From Hexactinellida sp. DTS-2022 (Eukaryota; Porifera; Hexactinellida), in assembly GCA_028753945.1 (NCBI GenBank), contig JAPNXP010000005.1, forward strand, positions 3,348,001-3,412,000: 64,000 nt of DNA, in the 5' to 3' direction. The position numbers and the translations under genes were made by a program. A model generated the notes under the pieces. It was given only the letters and a program-made list of their open reading frames with translations, searched no databases and had not been told where the DNA came from. Positions 23,600-33,029 of this stretch are shown one piece after another (position 1 is the stretch's first letter; each line of letters begins with the position of its first letter).

Positions 23600-23943
23600 A
23601 CCTTAATGGCACCACCAACTGTTCTCCCGGATGTATCACTGAGAGACGATGAATCAAATGAATCGGTTCTATGGAAGGAGACAGACAAATGTCAATACAG
23701 GGTACAGTAATTGACAACGACAGTGCTCCATTCCTGAGCTCTACAGCAGATATAATGGATAAGGAGCGAGTGTTCATTTTATCTAGCTACTTGGCAGCCT
23801 TCTTCCCAAATTCCTATGGAGATGCGTGAGTATTGGATAGCAAGATGGAGCAAAGGGGGTGTCAGCATAACATGGGACCCTTCACGCAGTCGGCCCAGAA
23901 AGATTCCAGCAATCGACATCGTTTCAGCAATACTTCCACAGTG

Positions 23944-24201
23944 GGAAATTTCAGGGGTGTAAGTGGAAATAGGAAAACTATGCTAGTAGACTCTAATGAA
24001 GTATTATTGACATATAGGTTATCGGTAGCTGCAAACTGAATGGCATTATCAAAAATGATGTACGTAGTCTCCTAAATGTAGTTCTAGACAATTCATGTAA
24101 ATTCTGTCATAAATTATACTTTAGGTTTGTTAATTAACAATTTTTTTATTGTTCACCCATGATTATTGATTATATTTCTTGAACAAGGTAAAAAAATTCA
24201 A
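23944..24201 (-). repeat. Right arm of the 250-bp inverted repeat
   Basis: Reverse complement of 19428-19836 without the 147-bp insertion. Contains the intact target of that insertion. A minus ORF at 24170-24436 starts beyond the arm and is not recognised. Confidence 0.7.
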
Positions 24202-24592
24202 AAGAAGCTATTGTTACATTATGGAAGGTTTTTTCTTCCATCGAAAACCAGCCACATTTAATGGACAGTTTTATCACAGGACAATCGCGTATCATTTTAG
24301 TACGCTTAACAACAACTGTTATTGAAAACGAACAAGCGGAATTATGGCGAAACGTATGCAATATTTGTGGTATTCTGGTGCTGTGGGACATACTAAACAA
24401 ACTGTTGACATTCACATAAAACTGCATCCTTTCCAATAAAATAAAAAACCTTAATTCCCCGCAGACAGTTCAAATCGAAATTACTCTTAAATTGAAGAAA
24501 GTCAAGCCTAATTAGCTCACTAATTTATGTAGAGCTAACTTATTTTAGTATTATCTTAATATATATTGAATTTATTATATACAATGATACTT

Positions 24593-25185
24593 ACGAGTGT
24601 GAAGTTGGCTTAGTATTCAACCGAGCACACTTTAAATCTCTATTTGATCCGCTTCCTGTCATCCGATTGATTCAAATTTGGTATCATTAGAAAGACTAGC
24701 GAAATAGGTTTCATTGATTACATATGAAAATTAATTTAATAATTTCAAAAATTCCTTCAAAAAGATTTTTTTTACAAATTTTTTTTGAGCACACTTTAAA
24801 TCTCTATTTGATCCGCTTCCTGTCATCCGAATGATTCAAATTTGGTATCATTAGAAAGACTAGCGAAATAGGTTTCATTACATATGAAAATTAATTTAAA
24901 AATTTCAAAAATTCCCTTAAAAAAAAGATTTTTACAAAAACTTTTTCGAGCACACTTTAAATCTCTATTTGATCCGCTTCCTGTCATCCAAATGATTCAA
25001 ATTTGGTATCATTAGAAAGACTAGCGAAATAGGTTTCATTAGATATGAAAATTAATTTAAAAATTTAAAAATTTCCTTTTAAAAAAAAATTTTACAAAGT
25101 ATTTTTCGAGCACACTTTAAATCTCTATTTGATCCGCTTCCTTTCAACCGATTGATTCAAATTTGGTATCATTAGAAAGAGTAGT
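24593..25185 (+). repeat. Left TIR with four tandem subrepeats
   Basis: Subrepeats begin near 24622, 24786, 24947 and 25108 with CGAGCACACTTTAAATCTC and share GATCCGCTTCCTGTCATCC and ATTTGGTATCATTAGAAAG. They are nearly identical, which implies recent homogenisation or duplication within the arm. Confidence 0.85.
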
Positions 25186-25436
25186 AACTAGTTACCTTTG
25201 TGTACAAATACATTGTAAGTCGTGGGGGCTCTACATAAATGGGACTTGTTAGTTTGGAAAACATTGCAATGTAATTAACCAATGTAGTGACGAATTGTAA
25301 ACAAGATCATTTTAAAAACTATTAATACAAAGAAATAATACTAACTATCATATTTCCGAAATTTATATTCATTCATACCATATCTATCATCACTCAACAA
25401 TCACCACTGCTTCAGGCAACTTTTACTTAGTTCTAT

Positions 25437-28406
25437 ATGGAATCGTTCCAAGGTAAGTTCCATATAAATATAATTATTGTGTAAATAGAAGCAATAAATC
25501 CTATTCTGTATTATTTCTTTAGAATTACCTCATGATCTACAACAATTCGTAGACATAATAACAAACAGGTCGAAATCATTCCCTTTATTGAAAAAAGACC
25601 TCTCTAATAGTCATACACTTCCGAATTCTGTTTGGGGCAAGCTTTCAAAAGAATTATACGGTCGTAACAGACCTTCGTTGAGACTTAAATTGTATCTTAA
25701 ATGGTTTAAAAACTCCTACGGCATTCAAACTATTGTGGAGCAAACTTATTCAGTCAATGCAGAAACAACATTTTGTATAAGTTTGAATTTGAATTTACTA
25801 TCAAATGAGATCAGAACTTCCCTCGTCACCTCAGTTGTGATCAGATCAATTTGTGAAAAAATGATAGGGAAGGACATCACTGGTGAACTATCCGCACGTG
25901 AGTTAATTTGGGAGTCAATTGACCTTGATTTAAATGATACTAACTTGCTAATCGTTTGCTCCTCCGCAGCATCTGAATTCACCATATACAATAATCTAAT
26001 AGAAGAATTTAAATCCAATGTCCTAGAATCAGAAGATTGTATGGGGAAAAGGTTATTTCATACTTTCCTTAATTGGGAATCAAAATTATGGCTCGATGGC
26101 TGCAAATATTTTGATTGTAATGCAGCTCGAGTTATTCCTGGTTTTTTACAATTTGTAAAATTTAGTCACATTGACGAATGTGAGAAATTTGGATCTACAT
26201 TAATATCAAAGGTCAATGAGAAAATAATTGGGAGTATCCATTGCTGATTTTGTGGATTGTGTCCACATTGCAGGATTCTGATTATCACAGTATTAGACTA
26301 ATTGAAAATCTTTTCGATCAGAACTATATTCTTTTGAGTAGTGACATACTCACGAATTTTGTTAATTGGTTCCATAAATTGAAAAGCGAATCAAATAAAG
26401 GACTAAGAGATTTGAAAATACTATATACAAATTATGTATGTAAATTTCAAAATTTTACAAGAGATTCATCAGCTGATGCTGTTGATCAATTACTAGCACT
26501 ATCTAAATACGCAATTGATGATAAATCATATGACAAAGCCATTGATGAATGCTCCTCTGAAACTGATGTGCTCCCTAATTGTGATCTGGAATATGGTGAG
26601 TTTTATCTGGAATTAGATGAATGGCACAATGTGAGTTCTCCAGATTCAGCTGGTAGTCTAAGGTTAAATAGAAATTGGACCAATTTATTCGCAAAGAAGT
26701 TGTCTGAGTTAAATCCGAAATGTGTCCTGAAATTTAAAAATTATTGGATAAAGAAAGACAATAGCCGAAAATCACATTCCCCATATTTTCAAGGATGGGC
26801 AGTTTGCAAATTTACGAACTGTTTATCTTTTCATTTTTCCATTGAGAAAAAGATTGACCCAAAAGAAATAGACACGGTTGCTGTACAATTTAAGTGCGAA
26901 GGAACTTTTTCACTAGAACACTTTGACGGTAGTACTACCCATTCTCGCAATCTATCAGGCATTGAAAGGGAAAAAATGGGGAACGATTTAGTTCAAAGTC
27001 CTATTAATACCATATATTATAAACAGTTCAATAGCACTAACAATAAAGGGTTGCCTCATGGAAATTTTACTAATATACAATCTCAAGCATGTTTACGACG
27101 AGTTAAATCAGAGTTTAAATCCAAATGTAGATTTTCTAATGATTATATGGAAGATATCTTAGCAACTCAACAATATTTCCGTTCGCTATTAGCGGAAGGC
27201 CCTGTTTTCGGGTATATTCAATATGTAGCCCAGCAGCCATTTATTATACATCTTTATTCAAAAAAGCAGATAGAATTATTTAAAATGTTCAAGAAATCTA
27301 ACATCGTATTGAATTTGGATGCAACCGGTTCGCTCATTAGTAAGCCCTCTACTTGTACTAATAAGATTTATTACTATGCACTCACTTTACAGCATCCAGA
27401 TGTTTTCATTAGTCCAATGCCTGTTGCTGAAATGATAAGCAGTGATCATGGCACTGCAGAAATTACTCACTTTTTAAACAAATGGGTTTTAACTAGTAAA
27501 TTAGTTTTAAATAGAGAGTTATATGTTTCCCAAATTGAAATGGATTATAGCTGGGTCAGCCTGGGTGATGATGCATAGTGTCTGCTTAGCATTTAATAGA
27601 ATTAACATAGTTAGTTATTTGGATCATTGCTGGGAATTCGTTAATCTCAATTCAACAAAACTAAATTATCCAACTGTTCTCCATCTCTGCTCTGCACATA
27701 TTATGCATGGGTTAAGTTATAAATTGGAGAAAAATTATAAAATAAAAAAACACTTGAAACTATTAATATTACATGCAATTGGCACAATTTTGAAGAATAG
27801 CAGAATTCTAGAAATAAACCTTGTATTCACATCGTTATGTTATTTATTGAGCAGTGAATTCATGTCTTCTACCGTTAATCGTAGTTTGCTAGATTTGGAA
27901 GTATTAGTTAAAGGAGAAATGGAGATAAATGATTTTCAGCAAGAACAAATAGATAAAGAATCAAAATTTATGGAAAATGGTCTGACTTATCGAAAACAAT
28001 CTCCATTTGGCAGACATTTTGATACATTATATAACAATTGCTTAGATAAAATTCAATCTGAAGATGCATCGCGTTTAACAAAATAGTTAATTTATCGTAT
28101 TTTCCAGATATTCTTGAATATTTATTGACCTATTATTTTCCGATACTTCCCTTTTGGACTGGAATCATACTAAGCACAGTAAGAGTCAGTGAAAAACGAC
28201 TGATAGCAACGCAGTAGTAGAAAATTGGTTCAAAATTGTTAAACATTATATTTAAATCTGAAACTAATATAAGACCTGGTGATTTCATTCGTACAATATA
28301 TTCTCACATAGACGATAGGATGGCAGCCTTTCAATTTGCATTTCAACCTTTGGCTCAGAAAATGTTCAAACAAAAAAATTTGAAATGTGAATTAGTTAAT
28401 GAGGAA
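25437..28406 (+). pseudogene. DDE-type (MULE/NOF-like) transposase, spliced, frameshifted
   Basis: I place the start at 25437: exon 1 encodes MESFQ, then a 70-bp intron (25453-25522, GTAAGT...TTCTTTAG) joins in frame to ELPHDLQQFVDIITN. The region 25523-26247 is an N-terminal domain of unknown role. 26241-27578 has a possible zinc site (GWAVCKFTNCLSFHFSI, later THS) and the first catalytic Asp in VLNLDATGS (about 27315). EMDYSW (about 27540) is the likely second Asp, immediately followed by a 10-bp near-duplicated block that shifts the frame. 27590-28086 continues with CLAFNRIN and the motif HLCSAHIMHGL (CxxH), seen in MULE, hAT and P-type enzymes between the second Asp and Glu. Near 28210, SNAVVENWFKIVKH is the likely Glu region. 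Frame breaks near 26245, 27550, 28090 and 28190 make it inactive. Confidence 0.75.
25453..25522 (+). other. Predicted intron, 70 bp
   Basis: Donor GTAAGTTCC directly after ATGGAATCGTTCCAAG and acceptor TTATTTCTTTAG. Removing it joins codon G|AA in phase and leaves an open frame of over 700 bp. Confidence 0.65.
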
Positions 28407-28800
28407 CTAAGTTGTATAATACGTATTTTATTGGTTACGTATTACGTATAATACGTATAATGTAATACGTATTATACTTACAAGTACCTTACTTATAATA
28501 TCGAACTCATGGAATTTGCTTTAACAAATTTCGGATTAATCGTTATTCTTTTATTGTTAATCGACAGGTTTAGTTTGTAGTATAGTATAAATATGATTAT
28601 TTGCTAGATGTTGTATTTACAACAAGAATTAGAAATATTGTATTGAATTTACTTCGAAAACATCCCTGGTTGATCACAGATTTAACGTATAATACGTACT
28701 AGTGGATAGCGTATTACGTATAATACGTACTAGTGGATAGCGTATTACGTATAATACGTATTACACGTATTATACGCAATACGCGTATTAAACAACTTAG
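28407..28800. mobile_element. MITE with 8-bp TSD inside the transposase-OTU gene
   Basis: TIR CTAAGTTGTATAATACG / CGTATTAAACAACTTAG, perfect TSD ATGAGGAA (28399-28406, 28801-28808). Inside are many TACGTATTATACGTA palindromes. A second copy with its own TSD is at 42484-42843. The TIR and TSD length suit a hAT-type MITE. Removing it makes the host reading continuous across the site (VNEEHCKEEWAKR). Confidence 0.93.
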
Positions 28801-29678
28801 ATGAGGAACATTGTAAGGAGGAATGGGCAAAGAGGAAAAGGTAAAACTAGTTACATTAGCCCACTTCCTCGTAAGATTGAAAAAGTATTTAGTCAATTTA
28901 AAGATTTTGATAGGAATGCCGCTTCCTCAAAAACTAAAAAGATTAAAATTTTAGCTGATAGCCTTGAAGGTTGTAAAACTTCCCATTTAACAATAACAAC
29001 ACATGCCACCTCAGAACAACAATTAACAATTCCTGCAGAAAATGTTGAAATCATGCCCGATTTAGATATTTTAGCATTAGGGAGCGTCGAATTTTTACTG
29101 CCTGAATTCAAAAATCTTTCTCTCTTGGGCCAAATACAAATTTGCGATGAATTAGGATTTACTAAAATCAATCCTGTAATTTGCATAAGCAATAGTAAAT
29201 ATAAGCATAAATTAAATCATTAAAGCCTTCACGAATGTTTCCCATTCCAAAAGATGGGAATTGTTTATTTACGACTCTCACTTATTTGATTACAGGTAGT
29301 ATTGATAATTATCATAAAATGCGATTAACTATAACTGATAATATGATGGGTAGATTTCATGACGTATGTCACAAATTTATTAGAAACAAATTTCCGAGGT
29401 CGGTTATTAATTATCGTAATACAAAAGATTACCTAATCAAATCAAATATGCGCAATAATAAGACTTGGGGTACAGACTTGGAGTTATTCACTGTGGCCAT
29501 GCTTTTTAAAACTGATATATGGGTGTATACAAGTGACCTGGGCAATAAATGGATGGTCTTTTCAGGAAACGGGGCCAGTTTGGATGAAATAACAAAGCCA
29601 GCTAATCAGGCTGGATCTTTATACATCAGACATAGTAGCAACCATTACGAACCTATTTTAGATTTATATCAATGCTAA
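28801..29678 (+). pseudogene. OTU-domain cysteine protease part of the same gene
   Basis: 28809-29223 encodes a linker (KTSYISPLPRKIEKVF..., FLLPEFKNLSLLGQIQICDE). A small frame shift then leads to 29235-29678, which starts MFPIPKDGNCLF: the OTU catalytic Asp and Cys motif (D7 and C10 of this segment), followed by WGTDLELFTVAMLF and the catalytic His in SSNHYEPI (H137). OTU proteases remove ubiquitin. Their role in a transposon is unknown; protecting the transposase from degradation or processing it are guesses. The order and spacing suggest the OTU was the C-terminal domain of the transposase polypeptide, not a captured neighbour, but a separate exon or gene cannot be excluded. Confidence 0.78.
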
Positions 29679-29799
29679 TTTTTTTGTATATTCGTATATT
29701 TAATTAGCTTAATACTATTTTTCATTCATTCATTAAATACTACCAGGAACTCTCTTACTATTCATTCGGCGCACAATTCTCTATTGAAATAATAATAAT

Positions 29800-30190
29800 A
29801 TAGAAAAAATTGAAAAGATAAAAAACACAAAAAATAAAACAACTACAAAAAAATTAAAAACACAAAAAATAAAAAAAGTACAAAAAAATTAAAAACACAA
29901 AAAATAAAAAAAGTACAAAAAAATTAAAAACACAAAAAATAAAACAACTACAAAAAAAAGAAAATATAACAAAAAATACAAACAAGCTCTATCAACATCT
30001 ACATCAACTCTATCAACATCTACATCAACATCTACATCAACATCTCTATCAACATCTACATCAACATCTCAGTCAACATCTCTATCAACATCTCTATCAA
30101 CATCTACATCAACATCTACATCAACATCTCTATCAACTCTATCAACTCTATCAACATCTCTATCAACTTCTCCATCAAAATCTCTATTAA
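29800..30190 (+). repeat. Two low-complexity tandem arrays in the OTU-MULE 3' region
   Basis: 29800-29970 repeats AAAAACACAAAAAATAAAA-type units of about 35 bp; 29990-30190 repeats CATCAACATCTA-type 6-12 bp units. Irregular spacing and drift exclude a CRISPR-like array. They lie between the OTU stop and the right TIR. Confidence 0.85.
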
Positions 30191-30404
30191 TTGCTACATC
30201 AACAAACTATATTGACAACTAATTGTTAACAAAATTAAGTTTCAATTTAGCATAATTAAAGGAAAAGTGATTATATATGTATAAACTATCCCATTTTATC
30301 AATTTTTGTATTAAATGACTATTGAATGAATTACGATTATTAAACAGCCAAACAAAATTTACAATATATTATTCATATTGATATAATATTAGAATAGTCT
30401 CTAT

Positions 30405-30667
30405 TCTTCGAATGATACCAAATTTGAATCATTCGGATGACAGGAAGCGGATCAAATAGAGATTTAAAGTGTGCTCGAAAAAAAATTTGTAAAAATCTTT
30501 TTTTTAAGGGAATTTTAGAAATTTTTAAATTAATTTTCATATGTAATGAAACCTATTTCGCTAGTCTTTCTAATGATACCAAATTTGAATCATTCGGATG
30601 ACAGGAAGCGGATCAAATAGAGATTTAAAGTGTGCTCGGTTGAATACTAAGCCAACTTCACACTCGT
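30405..30667 (-). repeat. Right TIR with two subrepeats
   Basis: Inverted relative to 24593-25185, with two subrepeat copies (AAATAGAGATTTAAAGTGTG at about 30455 and 30616). The difference from four copies on the left shows unequal exchange within arms, known from foldback elements. Confidence 0.85.
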
Positions 30668-30745
30668 TGATACTTGCACATAGTATCTAGATTAAATATA
30701 AGAAAAATATTACTATATACTTTGCTTATCATTGAAATTTATATA

Positions 30746-30931
30746 CAGTGGAGTCTCCGAATAACGGACACATTGGGGGCATGGATTTTGTCCGTTGTAG
30801 AGAGATGTCCGCTTCTCGGAGTCTGGTCCTTAACTATTGCATGTATAGAAAATTTATTCCGTTCCACGAGGTTTGTCCGTTGTAGAGGGGTTGTCCGCTT
30901 CTCGGAGTGTCCGTTTTGGGAGACTCTACTG
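30746..30931. mobile_element. TA-flanked MITE, 186 bp
   Basis: TIR CAGTGGAGTCTCCGAATAAC / GGGAGACTCTACTG between TA dinucleotides. Internal GTCCGTTGTAGAG and GTCCGCTTCTCGGAG motifs are each repeated. Tc1/mariner- or pogo-type by TSD; no ORF of its own. Confidence 0.8.
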
Positions 30932-30949
30932 TATATTGTTATCTTGGAT

Positions 30950-31045
30950 CCAATGGCCTTCGATAGCATCTATGGTCAACATTTTGATAACACTGAATAT
31001 GCCTTATTATAACGTAGGTCACGGCTACGCCTATGGTCGGCACAG
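30950..31045 (+). repeat. Dispersed repeat shared with 20600-20676
   Basis: AATGGCCTTCGATAGCATC... and TCAACATTTTGATAACACTG match 20600-20660 closely in the same orientation. Its family is not identified. Confidence 0.6.
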
Positions 31046-31294
31046 TAATAATAATATACCAAAGTAGTAAGATTAGAACTGGGCCACGATACTGGTACAT
31101 AAAAATTCAAAAATAGTATAGTATAATATTTGTTGTCTGTGCTGTAGTTTATTTAATATTTTGCATCTTTAGGAAATAATTCGTATAGACGTTAGAGGCA
31201 ACACAAAATTCTCTCTAGAACTTTTTGATGTGGAGTTATATTACAGCATATACTAGATGCAATTTGTGGTGTTTAATTATAGCCATATAAAATA

Positions 31295-31620
31295 AATAAC
31301 TTGTTTATCATCCCCGTCCGTCCCAAATTTTATCCCCCGTCCGAATATATTTTATTGTTATCTTATGATCATTATCGTACAGATATTAACTATAAACTTG
31401 TGTAAAGTACTCCTAATGTATCAATTTTTAATTAGTCTTGTATTTAAGGTATTACTTTAATTATTTGGACATTGTCATGTTATTTTCTAATTAAATCAAA
31501 TATTAATATTAATTGTTTGGCATAGGATAATGTTATTTTCATATCAATGGAAATAAAAAATATAAATAAAATCCCGTCCCCGTTCGTATATGTGAAAAAT
31601 ACGGATGATAAACAATTAAT
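31295..31620. mobile_element. MITE family CTTGTTTATCATCC
   Basis: Ends with AACTTGTTTATCATCCCCGTCC and ACGGATGATAAACAATTAAT; copies lie at about 37055-37390 and inverted at 39575-39895. CCCGTCCG motifs are near both ends. TSD not resolved. No gene in 31050-31970. Confidence 0.55.
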
Positions 31621-31975
31621 TAATTTACCTGGCCTAAAGTGAATAAATGTGTATTGCTATATTTATCAATTCTGTTTATGTAATAAATAATTAAAGTGAT
31701 TGAATCTGCATTATTTTACCCTATATTAATTAATGGTTTCAAACTAGGAGTGAAATATATTGAAATTTGATAGTCCCGTCGACCTCTGCATCCCTGGTCC
31801 AAATTCAATATCCTCTTGTGAGGCCTGTTATAGATTAGGCTATGTTTGAGTATTGAATTAGAATTAGTGCTTATTCTTCAAAACGAACGAATATTGAATA
31901 TTCGTTCGTTTGAAAAAGCTTCGTTCATTACGTTTGGAATATTCGTTTCAGCCTTTGTTAACTTTATACTATAAA

Positions 31976-32141
31976 CATAGGCGTGGTAAATTAAAGGTCA
32001 ATCCTTCGGGCCGCCCGGAAATTCCGCGTAATGTCCGGGTAAACTCCGGGTAAACTCGGAGTATAGTGTTAGTAGCATAGGGACAATCCCTTCGGCCCAC
32101 CCGGACATTTCCGGGCACCCGGGCGGTTTACGACGCCTATG
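31976..32141. mobile_element. hAT-type MITE, 166 bp
   Basis: Ends CATAGGCGTGGTAAA and TTTACGACGCCTATG, perfect 8-bp TSD ACTATAAA (31968-31975, 32142-32149). Internal GGGTAAACTCCGGGTAAAC duplication. Same family as 55652-55813. Confidence 0.85.
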
Positions 32142-32352
32142 ACTATAAATCTTCAATCATATGGTCTGAAAATTCCTCAAATTTAGCCGTATTCATGTTT
32201 ATTAAATCATTCCAACATCCGGGAGTTAATTAAGGAAACCTATTTATTTTGACAACCCCTATACAAAATCGATCCTAACTCTGAAAATATTTGTCAAAAA
32301 CTCTTCATTCCAGTACCTAGCATCGTAGTGCTAATGAGAAGAAATATTTTTA

Positions 32353-32918
32353 TCAAATTATCAACAAAAATATATATTTGAACAATAGGGATTTTATTAC
32401 ACACACAATACTCGTCTGGTAACTTATTAACGGCTCTCTAAACTACTCTGAAATGACTCTAAATATCTTATTATAGATATACATTACAAAATATTCTGAA
32501 TTCAATTCAATTTATGAAATATCCAAGAAGTGGCATAAGTGTTTCTGCCACGTGCCACTTGTGGCATAAGTGGCACAAATGAAAAAGTGGCTGTATAACA
32601 ATAGAAAATAATCGGATTTGTTTGAAATTATGCAGTTAGAGTATTTTAACCATGTGGGATTAAAATCTGCTTTCAAAATTAATATATTTTCATTGCAACC
32701 TAATGATCACAAATTAATTATTTAATTAGTTAATTATAATTTAATGTGTTTAATGCCTCCATAAAAATGTAAATTCGAAAATTTTGCTGTTTTATTATAC
32801 TTTAAATATCGTTTCATGTAAATAGCATTTTGTAGCATCTACTAATGTTATTATGCTGGTATAACCTCAAAAGTCTGAATACAAATTATTGCTGTTCAAA
32901 TAAATTTGGGCGGTTAGT
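32353..32918. mobile_element. Tc1-type element, second copy, next to EFL1
   Basis: Colinear with 11109-11671 over about 540 bp (for example GGGATTTTATTACACACACA and ACTCGTCTGGTAACTTA). The right end, GGGCGGTTAGTCTA, is about 110 bp upstream of the EFL1 start codon; the left terminus is degraded. Any EFL1 promoter probably overlaps or lies within this transposon. Confidence 0.7.
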
Positions 32919-33029
32919 CTAGTAGGGGTGTAATCTGTGTGCACTTGTGGTGCACTAGCGATAAATAAGTTAACCCTTTTGAATGTTCTTTTAGGATTAC
33001 AATCCAATAAATATATTTGGTCATTCAAT

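Larger units (their letters stand above)
22582..23830 (+). pseudogene. Relic N-terminal ORF of a hAT/ZMYM1-like protein, split by a MULE
   Basis: From the ATG at 22582 a basic, glutamate-rich start (MKRSYSSEFSKRALRRKKEE) runs to LWTPTL at 22704. There a 9-bp-TSD element (22705-23599) is inserted, and the reading resumes at 23600 with MAPPTVLPDVSLRDDES and, further on, GTVIDNDSAPFLSS and EYWIARWSKGGVSI. The composition and the WSKGGVS-type stretch resemble the variable N-terminus of TTF/ZMYM1-like hAT transposases, but no diagnostic motif is present. Stops and frame breaks occur after 23700. The assignment is tentative; the split by the MULE is clear. Confidence 0.5.
24593..30667. mobile_element. 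Foldback MULE-like element carrying a transposase-OTU gene
   Basis: Both ends read ACGAGTGTGAAGTTGGCTTA and are flanked by a perfect 8-bp duplication TGATACTT (24585-24592, 30668-30675). The TIRs are long and built from tandem subrepeats of about 155-160 bp (each with CACACTTTAAATCTCTATTT), four on the left and two on the right, as in foldback (FB/NOF-type) elements. Between them is one plus-strand gene: a zinc-binding region, a DDE-type core with a CxxH insertion motif, and a C-terminal OTU protease domain, followed by low-complexity A-rich and CATCAACATCT repeats. The gene is broken by small indels and by a MITE (28407-28800), so this copy is not autonomous now. A terminal fragment of the family is at 211-234. 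Confidence 0.88.

Noticed and set aside
29990..30190. CATCAACATCT array that might look like a CRISPR-type repeat
   Set aside because: Units are short, variable and without unique spacers; it is a low-complexity repeat within a transposon of a eukaryote.
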